DNA of 64,000 bases from Rhizobium sp. LC145 (GTDB taxonomy: Bacteria > Pseudomonadota > Alphaproteobacteria > Rhizobiales > Rhizobiaceae): assembly GCF_001005825.1 (NCBI RefSeq), contig NZ_LBHV01000004.1, positions 682,001 through 746,000 on the forward strand, in the 5' to 3' direction. Numbering within the stretch: position 1 is the first letter of the stretch; every line of letters begins with the position of its first letter. The notes below the pieces were generated by a model. The model was given only the letters and a program-made list of their open reading frames with translations. It did not search any database and had not been told where the DNA came from. The position numbers were made by a program, and so were the translations under genes. This document shows positions 1 through 8,197 of this stretch, one piece after another.

Positions 1-676
1 GATGGCGGCCGCTGAGCGAGTCGTGGCGGACGATCGCGCCATAGCCGCAGTGTTCGATCACCGTATAGCGCGCGCCTTTCGCCAGCGCCTGGACATAGAA
101 TTCGTAGTCCTCTCCAAGCCGCAGATCCTCGTTATACCGAAGGCCGTGCGCCTCGAGAAACGAGCGGCGGATTATCGGCTTCAGAAAGCCGATCTCACCG
201 CGCTTGAGCCCACGCTTGGAAATGTTTCCCTCAATGAACTCGACCAGCGAGATCCGGCGAGGCCGGGGTTCGAAGCGGGCCGGCTCCACGGCCCCCGAGG
301 AACCGTGGATGAAGGCGATATTGTCCGCAATCAGATCCCAGCCCTGCTCCTGCAGCATCGGCCTGAAGCGGCCCGGAAAGAAGAAATCGTCGGCGTCCAG
401 AATGGCGATCAGGGGCGAGCGCGAGACCGAGATCGCGTGATTGCGCGCCGCCGAAGGCCCCCTGTTTTGGCTGAATGAGACGACGTTGAGCCGCCCCGAT
501 CGGTCATCCGCGCGGCTTGCCGCAAGGGCCGTGTCATCCGATGATCCATCGTCGACCACCACCACTTCGGCAACCTCCGGCTCCCGCAGCGCGGAACGAA
601 TGGCATCCCCGATAGTGCCTGCCGCGTTCTTCGCGGCGATGATGACGCAGATTGCTTCGGTCGAGGTGGCGTTCAT
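1..676 (-). CDS. exoU: Succinoglycan glycosyltransferase ExoU-like (GT2), 3' end outside window
   Basis: The frame is open from the ATG at 676 to the window edge, giving 225 residues of an inverting GT-A (GT2) glycosyltransferase. The N-terminal strand leads into VDDGSSDD (residues 41-48), which binds the nucleotide, and DADD (94-97) is the metal-binding motif. In rhizobia ExoU adds a late glucose of the succinoglycan octasaccharide on the cytoplasmic face of the inner membrane. The name rests on position: it lies next to and co-directional with exoX, divergent from exoY, as in Sinorhizobium. Other exo GT2 enzymes (ExoO, ExoW) have similar sequence, so the symbol is less certain than the family. 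Confidence 0.75.
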   Translation of the reverse strand, partial: MNATSTEAICVIIAAKNAAGTIGDAIRSALREPEVAEVVVVDDGSSDDTALAASRADDRSGRLNVVSFSQNRGPSAARNHAISVSRSPLIAILDADDFFFPGRFRPMLQEQGWDLIADNIAFIHGSSGAVEPARFEPRPRRISLVEFIEGNISKRGLKRGEIGFLKPIIRRSFLEAHGLRYNEDLRLGEDYEFYVQALAKGARYTVIEHCGYGAIVRHDSLSGRH

Positions 677-784
677 GTCACTTCCCTTCGCTTTTGTCTC
701 GCAGACTATGAAGTGAGGAAAATGACGACTGTATGGAGGAGACCGGGGTTATGTCCACCGGCTGGGAGATTCGCGTGCTTTGCT

Positions 785-1075
785 TCAGTGATCGCTGATC
801 TCGAGCTTGGCGGCGGCTTTCGCCGGAAGCTCGTCGTGCCGGCTCGCATCCCCCTTGCGCCTGATTGCTGCCGAATCCGGGGCATTTTCCTGCCGCGACA
901 TCTTTTCGCGACGTACAAGATAGAGGACGCCAATAAAATACCCGATCTGCAACAGAACCGCACAGATCACGGTCTGTATAAAAGTCGTCAGGATGGACCC
1001 ATTGATAAAATACGAGGCGATCGCGAAAGCGAGGAGTGCCACAGTCATGCTTACAAAAACACGTGGTGCGTACAT
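785..1075 (-). CDS. exoX: Exopolysaccharide production repressor ExoX
   Basis: This is a 96-residue membrane protein with the MYAPRVFVSM start typical of rhizobial ExoX/Psi proteins. Two hydrophobic segments (about 7-23 and 28-52) are followed by a charged cytoplasmic tail. In Sinorhizobium ExoX lowers succinoglycan synthesis post-transcriptionally, and its balance with the priming enzyme ExoY sets the output. I chose the ATG at 1075 because GGGAGGAAA precedes it at proper spacing; a TTG at 1090 could extend the frame but has no such site. The divergent position relative to exoY and the co-directional exoU downstream match the known cluster. Confidence 0.88.
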   Translation of the reverse strand: MYAPRVFVSMTVALLAFAIASYFINGSILTTFIQTVICAVLLQIGYFIGVLYLVRREKMSRQENAPDSAAIRRKGDASRHDELPAKAAAKLEISDH

Positions 1076-1782
1076 GAACTTTCCTCCCAAACCGATATCT
1101 TCTCAGTTTGTCGGTCCTCTTGGCTCCTCTCATCGAGAACCATATTGGGATGACTGCGATGTTTCAAGGTTTTCGACCCATCTCATGCCACGCATTTCGT
1201 GAAACTTTCGTAAGCTTTCATCGCTTTCTTGGCTACGCGAAGAACATCACGATAAGATCTTCGCCGCATTTTTGCCATCTTATCGCCCCACTTGGCCGCA
1301 TTGTTGGGGCTATCGCGGGCTCAGCCGCGGAGTTCGTCCGGAACTCCGATCAACTTTTGTTACAAACTTCTGAGCCGGCAAACTGCCTCTTTGCACTGCA
1401 GCATTGTATTGCAGTGCAAAAAACTTAGGCCTTAGGTCCTAGCGGGAAGATTCTTTGGTCGGAATTCCCTGCAACAAGCAAGCGATAAACTTGGCTTACC
1501 CATACAAGAAATCGGGGAAACACCCTTCGATCTCTCAAGACCGACCATGTTTTTCAGGAGCTTTACGCACCCACTCAAGTAATCATTTAGACGTAGGCGA
1601 GTTTTAATCGACCCGATACGGGTACAAATGCGTCTCTCGGAACCCTCCCATACCTCCAAGAGCACCTGCCCCGAAAAAAGAACATTCGCATCAAATTCAG
1701 AACACAGACATATTATCCCATCGTTACGGCATGATGCCAGCGACGGCACCGACTATCGCAAAACCTAAATGGAGTTTTCTCT
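1076..1782. promoter_or_regulatory. exoX/exoY divergent regulatory region without genes
   Basis: This 707-base stretch separates the divergent starts of exoX and exoY and should hold both promoters. The small frames inside it lack ribosome-binding sites and recognisable protein character. The clearest structure is the perfect inverted repeat at 1390-1420. Immediately after it CTTAGG occurs twice in tandem (about 1424-1436). I could not place -35/-10 boxes with confidence. Confidence 0.6.
1390..1420. promoter_or_regulatory. Perfect 11-bp inverted repeat, probable operator
   Basis: TTTGCACTGCA (1390-1400) and TGCAGTGCAAA (1410-1420) are exact reverse complements separated by nine bases. On neither strand is the hairpin followed by a T run, so a rho-independent terminator is unlikely. 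The position between exoX and exoY suggests a binding site for a dimeric regulator of succinoglycan synthesis. Which regulator is unknown. Confidence 0.5.
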
Positions 1783-2463
1783 ATGAAGTCCGCGACACGT
1801 TCGGCAGATTCTCCGTTTTCGACCGACGGCGAGGTTGAACTCTCCTTACCCATTGGTGGTATCGCAAAACGCAGTTTCGATGTGACCATGGCCGTTCTGG
1901 CCCTGGTCCTACTCAGCCCCATCTTCCTGATGATCATGGGGCTGGTGAAGTTCACCGATGGAGGCAAGGTCTTTTACGGCCACCGCCGGATCGGTCATAA
2001 CGGCAGGTATTTCAAATGCCTGAAATTCCGCACCATGGTCGTCAACGGCGACGAGGTCCTGCGGAACCATCTCGCGACCAATCCGCAGGCCGCGGAAGAG
2101 TGGCATGCGACCCGGAAACTGAAGAACGATCCACGCGTCACGGCGGTTGGAACCGTTCTGCGCAAATTGAGCCTCGATGAGCTTCCCCAGCTCATCAACA
2201 TCATCCGGGGCGAGATGAGCGTTGTCGGCCCGCGGCCCGTGGTGGATGAGGAACTCGGCCTCTACGACTCCTCCGCCGTCTATTATCTGCGCACCCGCCC
2301 GGGGCTCACCGGTCTGTGGCAGATCAGCGGCCGCAACGACGTTTCCTATGAACGCCGCATCGCTTTCGACACGCACTATGTCGAGAACTGGTCGCTGCGG
2401 CGAGACGTCTGGATCATCGCCATGACCATACCTGCCGTTTGCCTCTCCCGCGGCAGTTACTGA
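1783..2463 (+). CDS. exoY: Undecaprenyl-phosphate galactose phosphotransferase ExoY
   Basis: ExoY starts the succinoglycan repeat by moving galactose-1-phosphate from UDP-galactose to the lipid carrier at the inner membrane. The 226-residue protein has the bacterial sugar transferase layout: one membrane or re-entrant helix (about 32-55), KFRTM (81-85), DELPQL (132-137) and GEMSVVGPRP (143-152). It has no long N-terminal membrane domain, which separates it from the WcaJ-like enzyme at 43767. GGAG lies eight bases before the ATG. exoF follows 94 bases downstream, consistent with an exoYFQ unit. Confidence 0.92.
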   Translation: MKSATRSADSPFSTDGEVELSLPIGGIAKRSFDVTMAVLALVLLSPIFLMIMGLVKFTDGGKVFYGHRRIGHNGRYFKCLKFRTMVVNGDEVLRNHLATNPQAAEEWHATRKLKNDPRVTAVGTVLRKLSLDELPQLINIIRGEMSVVGPRPVVDEELGLYDSSAVYYLRTRPGLTGLWQISGRNDVSYERRIAFDTHYVENWSLRRDVWIIAMTIPAVCLSRGSY

Positions 2464-2557
2464 ACATCGGCCAGGCCGAAGCAGAATGCACAATTCAGAT
2501 CAGGCTCACGGCCCCTTAGCGCGGGGCCATACCCGCGCTGAACGAAGGAATTCTTTC

Positions 2558-3817
2558 ATGATACGCCACTTCACTACCGCCCGCAGTTCCGGACGATTGC
2601 GCATTGCAGCGGGCTTCCTTCTGCTTGCCTTCGCCTGCCCGGCTGCGGCAGCGGAGGATACTTCCTACAAGCTCGGCGTCATGGATAAGATCCGCGTCCG
2701 GGTTGCCGAATGGCAGCCTGCCGACGGTAGCGTCCGCAACTGGGATGTGATCGGCGGCGAATACACAGTAGGCCCTCAGGGCGCCGTCTCGCTTCCCTTT
2801 GTCGGCGACCTGGATACCGCCGGTAAAACGACTTCCGAAGTGGCGGCTGAGATCGGGAAACGGCTGCAGAGCGAGTTCGCCCTGCGCAATCTCCCCTCAG
2901 CCTCGGTGGAAGTAGCGGAGTTCCGGCCGATCTTCGTGGCGGGCGACGTCCATACTCCGGGGGAATACCCCTTCAAGCCTAACCTTACCGTGCTGAAGGC
3001 AGTGAGCCTTGCCGGAGGGCTGCGCAGATCCGATGCGGGCCAGCGGTTCGCCCGTGATTTCATCAATGCTCGCGGCGATGCCGCCGTATACGATTCCGAA
3101 CGCAGCCGTCTTCTGGCGCGCCGCGCCCGGTTGCTTGCGGAGGTTTCAGGCGCCGGCGAACTGAATGTTCCCAAGGAACTCGAGAGTGCAGGTAACGCCA
3201 AGGAACTCATCGAGAGCGAAGCGGCGCTGATGAAATCCCGCCGGGAGCGCTATGAGGCGCAGCTCAAGGCACTCGCAGACCTGCGCGCTCTTCTCGAGAC
3301 CGAGGTCGAATCGCTCGGCCGGAAGGCCGCGACCCAGAAGCAGCGGCTGGAACTGGTCACGCAAGACCGCGACAGGGTCAGCCGGCTCACCGAGCAGGGC
3401 CTCGCCACGAGCGCCCGGCGGCTCTCCGTCGAGGAGGATGCCGCGGATGTCGAATCGACGCTTCTCGATATCGATACCGCCACCCTGCGCGCCAAGCAGG
3501 ATATAACCAAGGCGAACCAGGACGAGATCAACCTGCGCAACGACTGGGTGGCCCAGCGCGCCAAGGAGCTTCAGGACACCGAAGCCGAACTCGACAAGCT
3601 CGGTCTACAGATCACCACCAGCCGCGAACTGATGTCGGAAGCTCTGGCGCAATCGGCCGAGGCCCTGAAATTCGACCCGAACGGCCAGGCCGCGACGATA
3701 AAATACGTCGTTGTGCGCGACGAAGGACAGGGACCGAAAGAGGTCTCCGTCGATGAGCACGTGCAGCTTCGGCCCGGCGACGTCGTGAAGGTCAGCTCCG
3801 AACTGCTGATGCAATGA
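2558..3817 (+). CDS. exoF: Polysaccharide export protein ExoF
   Basis: ExoF belongs to the Wza-like outer-membrane/periplasmic export family and takes part in succinoglycan assembly and export. The 419-residue product starts with a signal peptide (hydrophobic run ending near PAAAA, about residue 32). A polysaccharide-export domain with KLGVMDKIRVRV and a SLBB-like part around FVAGDVHTPGEYPF follow. The middle is a long charged coiled coil, and the C-terminus returns to LRPGDVVKVS. I chose the ATG at 2558 because AAGGAA precedes it and the signal peptide begins directly; the upstream in-frame ATG at 2486 adds 24 unlikely residues. It lies between exoY and exoQ. Confidence 0.9.
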   Translation: MIRHFTTARSSGRLRIAAGFLLLAFACPAAAAEDTSYKLGVMDKIRVRVAEWQPADGSVRNWDVIGGEYTVGPQGAVSLPFVGDLDTAGKTTSEVAAEIGKRLQSEFALRNLPSASVEVAEFRPIFVAGDVHTPGEYPFKPNLTVLKAVSLAGGLRRSDAGQRFARDFINARGDAAVYDSERSRLLARRARLLAEVSGAGELNVPKELESAGNAKELIESEAALMKSRRERYEAQLKALADLRALLETEVESLGRKAATQKQRLELVTQDRDRVSRLTEQGLATSARRLSVEEDAADVESTLLDIDTATLRAKQDITKANQDEINLRNDWVAQRAKELQDTEAELDKLGLQITTSRELMSEALAQSAEALKFDPNGQAATIKYVVVRDEGQGPKEVSVDEHVQLRPGDVVKVSSELLMQ

Positions 3818-3824
3818 GGGTGGC

Positions 3825-5096
3825 ATGAAGATCGCCAAGTCGGTTCTCATCGAACCTCAGCGTAACGATCTCTACGGGATGGCGGCAATCGCGCTGTCCT
3901 TCTTCGTCTTCGCCTATTCGAGCAACTTCGGAGCGGTTTCCATTCTGGCCTATTATGCCTTGTGGTTCCCCCTCCTCCTGGTCGATTATCGTCGCGTGGC
4001 GGGCAATTCCTTCCGCTATCTCTGGATCTTCGGCTTCGCGCTCTTCTGCTTCCTTTCGGTGTTCTGGTCTCTTGCGCCTTCGGTTTCGATGCGCGCGGCC
4101 ATCCAGTATATGACACATCTCATCTGCGCGCTCATCGCCATGCGGACGATGTCTGTCGAGACCCTTTGCCGCGGAGCGATCCTCGGCTGCGGGCTCGTGC
4201 TCGTCTATTCGCTTCTGTTCGGCGGTTATCACTACGACGCACTGGACGGCACATACAGCTTCGTGGGCGCCTTCGCCTCGAAAAACCAGCTCGGCTTCTA
4301 TGCCTCGCTCGGCGTTTTCTTCTCCTTCGCAACGGTAGCGGTTTTCCGCGCACGCAATCTCTGGCTCGCAGGCTGCGGGGTGGTCGGACTTCTCTCCGCC
4401 TATTCGCTTTTCGCCTCCCAATCGGCGACTTCCGTCATCACGACGCTGGCCGTCGTCGCCCTCTGCGCCGGCCTCTATGCCATCATGATGCTCGCTCCCC
4501 GCAACCGGCGGCTATTCTTCGGCGCAGCACTCGTGCTTGCGGCGGGCGCGGGCGCTGCCGCGCTGCAATTCGGGGCTATGGATGCGATCCTTGCCATCTT
4601 CGGCAAGGACTCCACCCTCACGGGCAGGACCTACCTCTGGCAGCAGGGTATTGCCGCCGCTGGCGAGACGCCGTTCTTCGGGGTCGGCTATCAGGGCTAC
4701 TGGGTTCCGGGCTTTGCCGAGGCGGAGAGACTGTGGCAGGAGTTCTATATCGGATCGCGCAGCGGCTTCCATTTCCACAATACCTATATCGAGGCCATGG
4801 TGGAAACAGGTCTGGGCGGAACCCTTATCCTGTCATTCATCCTGCTTTCGACGCTCACCGGCCATCTGAGACGTTTCCTGACCGTGGAACGGAGCCCGGA
4901 ATCGCTCGTCCTCCTCGGTGTGGCGAGCCTGCTTCTCGTCCGTTCCTTCGTGGAGGTGGATATCATCCACCCCTATCACATCGGCTCCTTCCTGTTCTAT
5001 TTCGCTGCGGGAAAGCTCACGGTTCCCGAGCGCCGCACCGTCCGGACCCATTTCGAGCCCTTCGTTTCCGGCCCCAGCAGCGCGCAGCCTGGCTGA
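3825..5096 (+). CDS. exoQ: Succinoglycan polymerase-like membrane protein ExoQ
   Basis: This 423-residue protein is mostly hydrophobic, with about ten to twelve membrane segments. It carries the O-antigen ligase/polymerase (Wzy_C) signature region with FHNTYIEAMVETGLGG before the last helices. In Sinorhizobium ExoQ is required to polymerise octasaccharide repeats into high-molecular-weight succinoglycan. The start seven bases after exoF, with GAGGGTGGC upstream, and the close spacing to exoZ show one transcription unit. Confidence 0.9.
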   Translation: MKIAKSVLIEPQRNDLYGMAAIALSFFVFAYSSNFGAVSILAYYALWFPLLLVDYRRVAGNSFRYLWIFGFALFCFLSVFWSLAPSVSMRAAIQYMTHLICALIAMRTMSVETLCRGAILGCGLVLVYSLLFGGYHYDALDGTYSFVGAFASKNQLGFYASLGVFFSFATVAVFRARNLWLAGCGVVGLLSAYSLFASQSATSVITTLAVVALCAGLYAIMMLAPRNRRLFFGAALVLAAGAGAAALQFGAMDAILAIFGKDSTLTGRTYLWQQGIAAAGETPFFGVGYQGYWVPGFAEAERLWQEFYIGSRSGFHFHNTYIEAMVETGLGGTLILSFILLSTLTGHLRRFLTVERSPESLVLLGVASLLLVRSFVEVDIIHPYHIGSFLFYFAAGKLTVPERRTVRTHFEPFVSGPSSAQPG

Positions 5097-5109
5097 AGGA
5101 TTTAGCCGC

Positions 5110-6138
5110 ATGCCGACGCTCTATTCTATCCAATATCTCAGGGCATTCGCGGCAATCGCGGTGGTTGTCTTTCATGCCGCCCACCGCATGGGCCTGCCAT
5201 TTACGATCGGTGCTGCCGGCGTCGATATCTTTTTCGTCGTCAGCGGCTTCATCATGATGGCGATCAGCGACAATCGCGCCTCATCTCCAGCCAGCTTCCT
5301 CCGCAACCGCGTTCTGCGCATCGCACCCACCTATTGGATAGCGACTGTGGTGATGGTCCTCGGCGCGATCCTCGGCCTCTTTCCCAACCTGAAGCTCGAC
5401 CCGGCACACATCGCCGGATCATTCCTGTTCATCCCGGTCGCCTCGCCCAATTCCGGAAACCTCTGGCCGGTGCTTGTTCAGGGATGGACGCTGAACTACG
5501 AAATCTTCTTCTACGCCGTCTTCGCGCTCGTCCTTTTCCTGAAACCGGCATTGCGATTGCCGGCGCTGGCGCTTCTGTTCGGTCTGCTCGTCGTCGGCGG
5601 CGCCCTGCTGCAGCCGGCAAACCCGCTCGCCGGTTTCTATACCGCGCCGGTGATCCTGGAGTTCGTGGCAGGCGCGGCGATCGCGAAAGCCTGGCAGTCG
5701 GGACGCCTCCCTTCGCCCGGGATCGGCCTGCTTCTCGTTTGCCTATCGATAGCGGGCTTTGCCGCGATACACCTGCTGCGGCTGGAATTCGATGCCTGGA
5801 CCTGCGGGCCATTGGCGATCATGCTCGTCACCGGAGCGCTCGCGGTGGAGGTCGGCGCCAAGCTCCCAAAGTTCCCGGCGCTCACCTATCTCGGCGACAG
5901 CTCCTATTCCATCTATCTCTGGCACACATTCGCGATCTCGGTCGTGGCCGAGATCGGGGCCGCGCTCGCGCTTTCCATCCCGGCCATTGTACTTACCGCC
6001 GTCGTTATCGGCACGATGGCCGGCATTGCCGCCTATGAGTGTCTGGAGCGGCCGATCCAGCTTCTCCTTAAAGGGAAACGCTCCGCGCTGTGGCGCCTGC
6101 CCCTGCGCAACCAAGCCGGGCGGACGCCTGCGCAATAG
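5110..6138 (+). CDS. exoZ: Succinoglycan O-acetyltransferase ExoZ
   Basis: ExoZ is an acyltransferase-3 family integral membrane enzyme that acetylates succinoglycan. The 342-residue product begins with a helix containing AAIAVVVFHAAH, whose FHxxH-like histidines fit the family catalytic motif, and continues with about ten membrane segments to SSYSIYLWH near the end. The ATG at 5110 has AAGGA upstream and lies 13 bases after exoQ; a longer frame starting inside exoQ is antiparallel noise. In Sinorhizobium exoB follows exoZ, but here the next gene is a convergent catabolic gene only nine bases away. Confidence 0.9.
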   Translation: MPTLYSIQYLRAFAAIAVVVFHAAHRMGLPFTIGAAGVDIFFVVSGFIMMAISDNRASSPASFLRNRVLRIAPTYWIATVVMVLGAILGLFPNLKLDPAHIAGSFLFIPVASPNSGNLWPVLVQGWTLNYEIFFYAVFALVLFLKPALRLPALALLFGLLVVGGALLQPANPLAGFYTAPVILEFVAGAAIAKAWQSGRLPSPGIGLLLVCLSIAGFAAIHLLRLEFDAWTCGPLAIMLVTGALAVEVGAKLPKFPALTYLGDSSYSIYLWHTFAISVVAEIGAALALSIPAIVLTAVVIGTMAGIAAYECLERPIQLLLKGKRSALWRLPLRNQAGRTPAQ

Positions 6139-6147
6139 TTCCGGCCG

Positions 6148-6483
6148 TCAGGCGAGGAAATCGGCCCGATGCGGCGTGAAGCTGTCGATCAGCCTGCCGG
6201 CCTCCAGCGCCACGACGCCGTGCACCACGTTCGAAGGCACGATGAAGCTATCGCCGGCCGAAAGCGTCGCCTTCTCCTCACCCACGGTTACCTCGAACTG
6301 TCCCTCGGCGATATAGCTTGCCTGCACATGGGGATGCGAGTGCAATGCACCCACGCCGCCCTTTTCGAAGGTGAATTCCACCATCATGAGTTCATCGGTG
6401 TGAAGGAGGACGCGGCGCTTGTTGCCGCTTCCGAGATCGGTCGTCTCGCCTTCATTCTGCCGGGAGAATAACTTAGTCGCCAT
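6148..6483 (-). CDS. kdgF: KdgF-like cupin, uronate linearisation
   Basis: This is a 111-residue single-domain cupin. The metal-binding pattern GALHSHPHVQASY...G is complete, and a further histidine lies in VVHGVVALE. KdgF proteins help convert 4,5-unsaturated uronates, released from pectin or alginate, to linear ketouronates, the step before KduI. The kduI gene directly upstream supports that role over a generic cupin. The ATG at 6483 has GAGAAA upstream and gives a protein of family length; the in-frame extension to 6651 would overlap kduI. It is the last gene of the dctPQM-gntR-kduI-kdgF operon. Confidence 0.78.
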   Translation of the reverse strand: MATKLFSRQNEGETTDLGSGNKRRVLLHTDELMMVEFTFEKGGVGALHSHPHVQASYIAEGQFEVTVGEEKATLSAGDSFIVPSNVVHGVVALEAGRLIDSFTPHRADFLA

Positions 6484-6536
6484 ATCGTTTCTCACATCAA
6501 AAAGGATTGGAGCCGGGAAACCCGGCCCTACAAAAA

Positions 6537-7385
6537 TCACCGCAGGACATCCATCGGCACGACCTCGACATCGGTGTAATCGACATTGTCTCCCGCCATG
6601 GCCCAGATGAATGCGTAATTGGCGGTACCGCAGCCGGAATGGATCGACCACGGCGGAGAGACCACCGCCTCCTCATTGGCCATCACGACATGGCGCGTTT
6701 CGGTCGGTTCTCCCATGAAATGGAATACCCTCGCCGTGTCCGGCAGGTCGAAATAGAGATAGGCTTCCATCCGCCGGTCGTGCACATGGCAGGGCATGGT
6801 GTTCCATACCGAGCCGGTGGCAAGCTGCGTCATGCCGACCACCAGCTGGCAGGTCTTGGCGCCTTCCGGATGGATGAACTGGAAGATCGAACGCTCGTTC
6901 GATGTCGCCTGGCTGCCGAGGTCGAGGCGCTTGGCATCCCCGATGCGGATGAGCTTGGTCGGGTGTTTTTGATGCGCCGGCGCGCTGAGGAGGTAGAATT
7001 TCGCCGGACTTGACGCATCGTCCGAAGAAAAGCTCATGTTACTGCCCATGCCGGCATAGAGCATGTCGCGCGGTCCGAGCGAAAACTTCTCGCCATCCAC
7101 CTCGATCGATCCGGCCCCCCCGATATTGACGGCGATCAGCTCACGCCGTTCCAGGAAGCTCTTCGTGCCGAGCGGCCGGATCGTTTCCAGAGCCAGCGGC
7201 TCCCCAGCAGGCGTCGCCCCGCCAACCACCATCCGGTCGTAATGCGTATAGGTGAGGTTGATCTTTCCGGCTTCGAAGAGCCCGCCGATATGGAAGTTTT
7301 CACGCAGCTCGGCGCTTCCCATCCGCGCGGCGGTAGCCGGATCGAACGCATTGCGGGTGGTGTGTCGGATGTGGCTCTCGGTCAT
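6537..7385 (-). CDS. kduI: 4-deoxy-L-threo-5-hexosulose-uronate ketol-isomerase KduI
   Basis: KduI isomerises 5-keto-4-deoxyuronate to 2,5-diketo-3-deoxygluconate in pectin-type uronate breakdown. The protein has 282 residues, close to the usual 278. It keeps the zinc ligand cluster CHVHDRRMEAY, a second-site histidine in PWSIHSGCGT, and the family signature MLYAGMG. AGAAGGA precedes the ATG. It follows the GntR regulator by 23 bases and precedes the KdgF-like cupin by 53 bases, so the three are probably co-transcribed with the TRAP transporter. The dehydrogenase and KDG kinase/aldolase that would finish the pathway are not in the window. Confidence 0.93.
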   Translation of the reverse strand: MTESHIRHTTRNAFDPATAARMGSAELRENFHIGGLFEAGKINLTYTHYDRMVVGGATPAGEPLALETIRPLGTKSFLERRELIAVNIGGAGSIEVDGEKFSLGPRDMLYAGMGSNMSFSSDDASSPAKFYLLSAPAHQKHPTKLIRIGDAKRLDLGSQATSNERSIFQFIHPEGAKTCQLVVGMTQLATGSVWNTMPCHVHDRRMEAYLYFDLPDTARVFHFMGEPTETRHVVMANEEAVVSPPWSIHSGCGTANYAFIWAMAGDNVDYTDVEVVPMDVLR

Positions 7386-7408
7386 GGAATCCTTCTTCCT
7401 TCCTGGTA

Positions 7409-8188
7409 TTATGATCGGTCAGCACGCGCATTCGCGCGGCCAAATCGGTATTCGGTCTGCTGGTCGTTCAAGCGCTCCCGATAGCGCTGCTGGCTCGCGG
7501 TCAGATGATGCCGCATGGCATTCCTGGCAGCTTCCGGGTCTCCGGCTGAAATGGCCTGGAGGATGCGAAGATGCTCCTGCTGGAGCCCTTCCTGATATTG
7601 CCGGCTCAAGGTGCTGTCGGTTCCCCAGGGCGAGGTGATGTCGCAGGGGATGGCTCGTATGCCGAGCGCGTCGAGAACTTCGACATAGAAGGGATTGTTG
7701 GTGGCTTCCGCGATTGCCTTGTGGAACATGAAATCACTTCTTCCGGTCGTCTTGCCCTTTTCAAGCAGCCGGTCGAATTCGAAAAAGGCTTCCTGGATCG
7801 CCGCTTCCTGCGCGGCATTGCGGCGGATGGCGGCGAGGCCGGCACTTTCGATCTCGAGCCCCATGCGCACCTCCAGGACGTTTATCGCATGGGATATCTT
7901 GCCTATGTCCTGGCTGATCGAGCTGAACGCCATGGCCGGCCGCTCGCAGACGAACATGCCGGCTCCCTGCCGTGATTCCACGAGCCCGTCGGCCGCGAGG
8001 CTGGCGATCGCCTCGCGCACGACGGTCCGGCTCACGCCGAACAGCTCCGTCAACCGGCTCTCGGTCGGCAGCCTCTCCGCCGGACCGATTTCCCCCGACA
8101 GGATTTTCGAGCGGAGAGCGGCGACGATCCGCTCGGAGAGCTTGGGCTTCCGCTCGGCCCTTGATGTCGCGGTCAGGTCGCTTGCCAT
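7409..8188 (-). CDS. GntR family (FadR/FCD) transcriptional regulator
   Basis: The product has an N-terminal winged helix (about 15-85, including RLPTESRLTELFGVSRTVVREA) and an all-helical FCD ligand-binding domain (about 95-235) with the usual histidines, for example FHKAIAEATNNPF and MRHHL. Such proteins repress sugar-acid catabolism until a uronate or aldonate binds. I prefer the ATG at 8188 because AAAGGA lies five bases before it; the ATG at 8194 sits inside that site. It lies between dctM and kduI in one operon, so it probably controls its own transport and degradation genes through the palindrome at 11416-11448. Confidence 0.88.
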   Translation of the reverse strand: MASDLTATSRAERKPKLSERIVAALRSKILSGEIGPAERLPTESRLTELFGVSRTVVREAIASLAADGLVESRQGAGMFVCERPAMAFSSISQDIGKISHAINVLEVRMGLEIESAGLAAIRRNAAQEAAIQEAFFEFDRLLEKGKTTGRSDFMFHKAIAEATNNPFYVEVLDALGIRAIPCDITSPWGTDSTLSRQYQEGLQQEHLRILQAISAGDPEAARNAMRHHLTASQQRYRERLNDQQTEYRFGRANARADRS

Positions 8189-8197
8189 GTCCATCCT

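Noticed and set aside
1108..1428. Small frame in the exoX/exoY region
   Set aside because: No ribosome-binding site, no family resemblance, and it runs through the inverted repeat at 1390.
1432..1749. Small minus-strand frame before exoY
   Set aside because: No ribosome-binding site or recognisable feature; it is more likely regulatory DNA.
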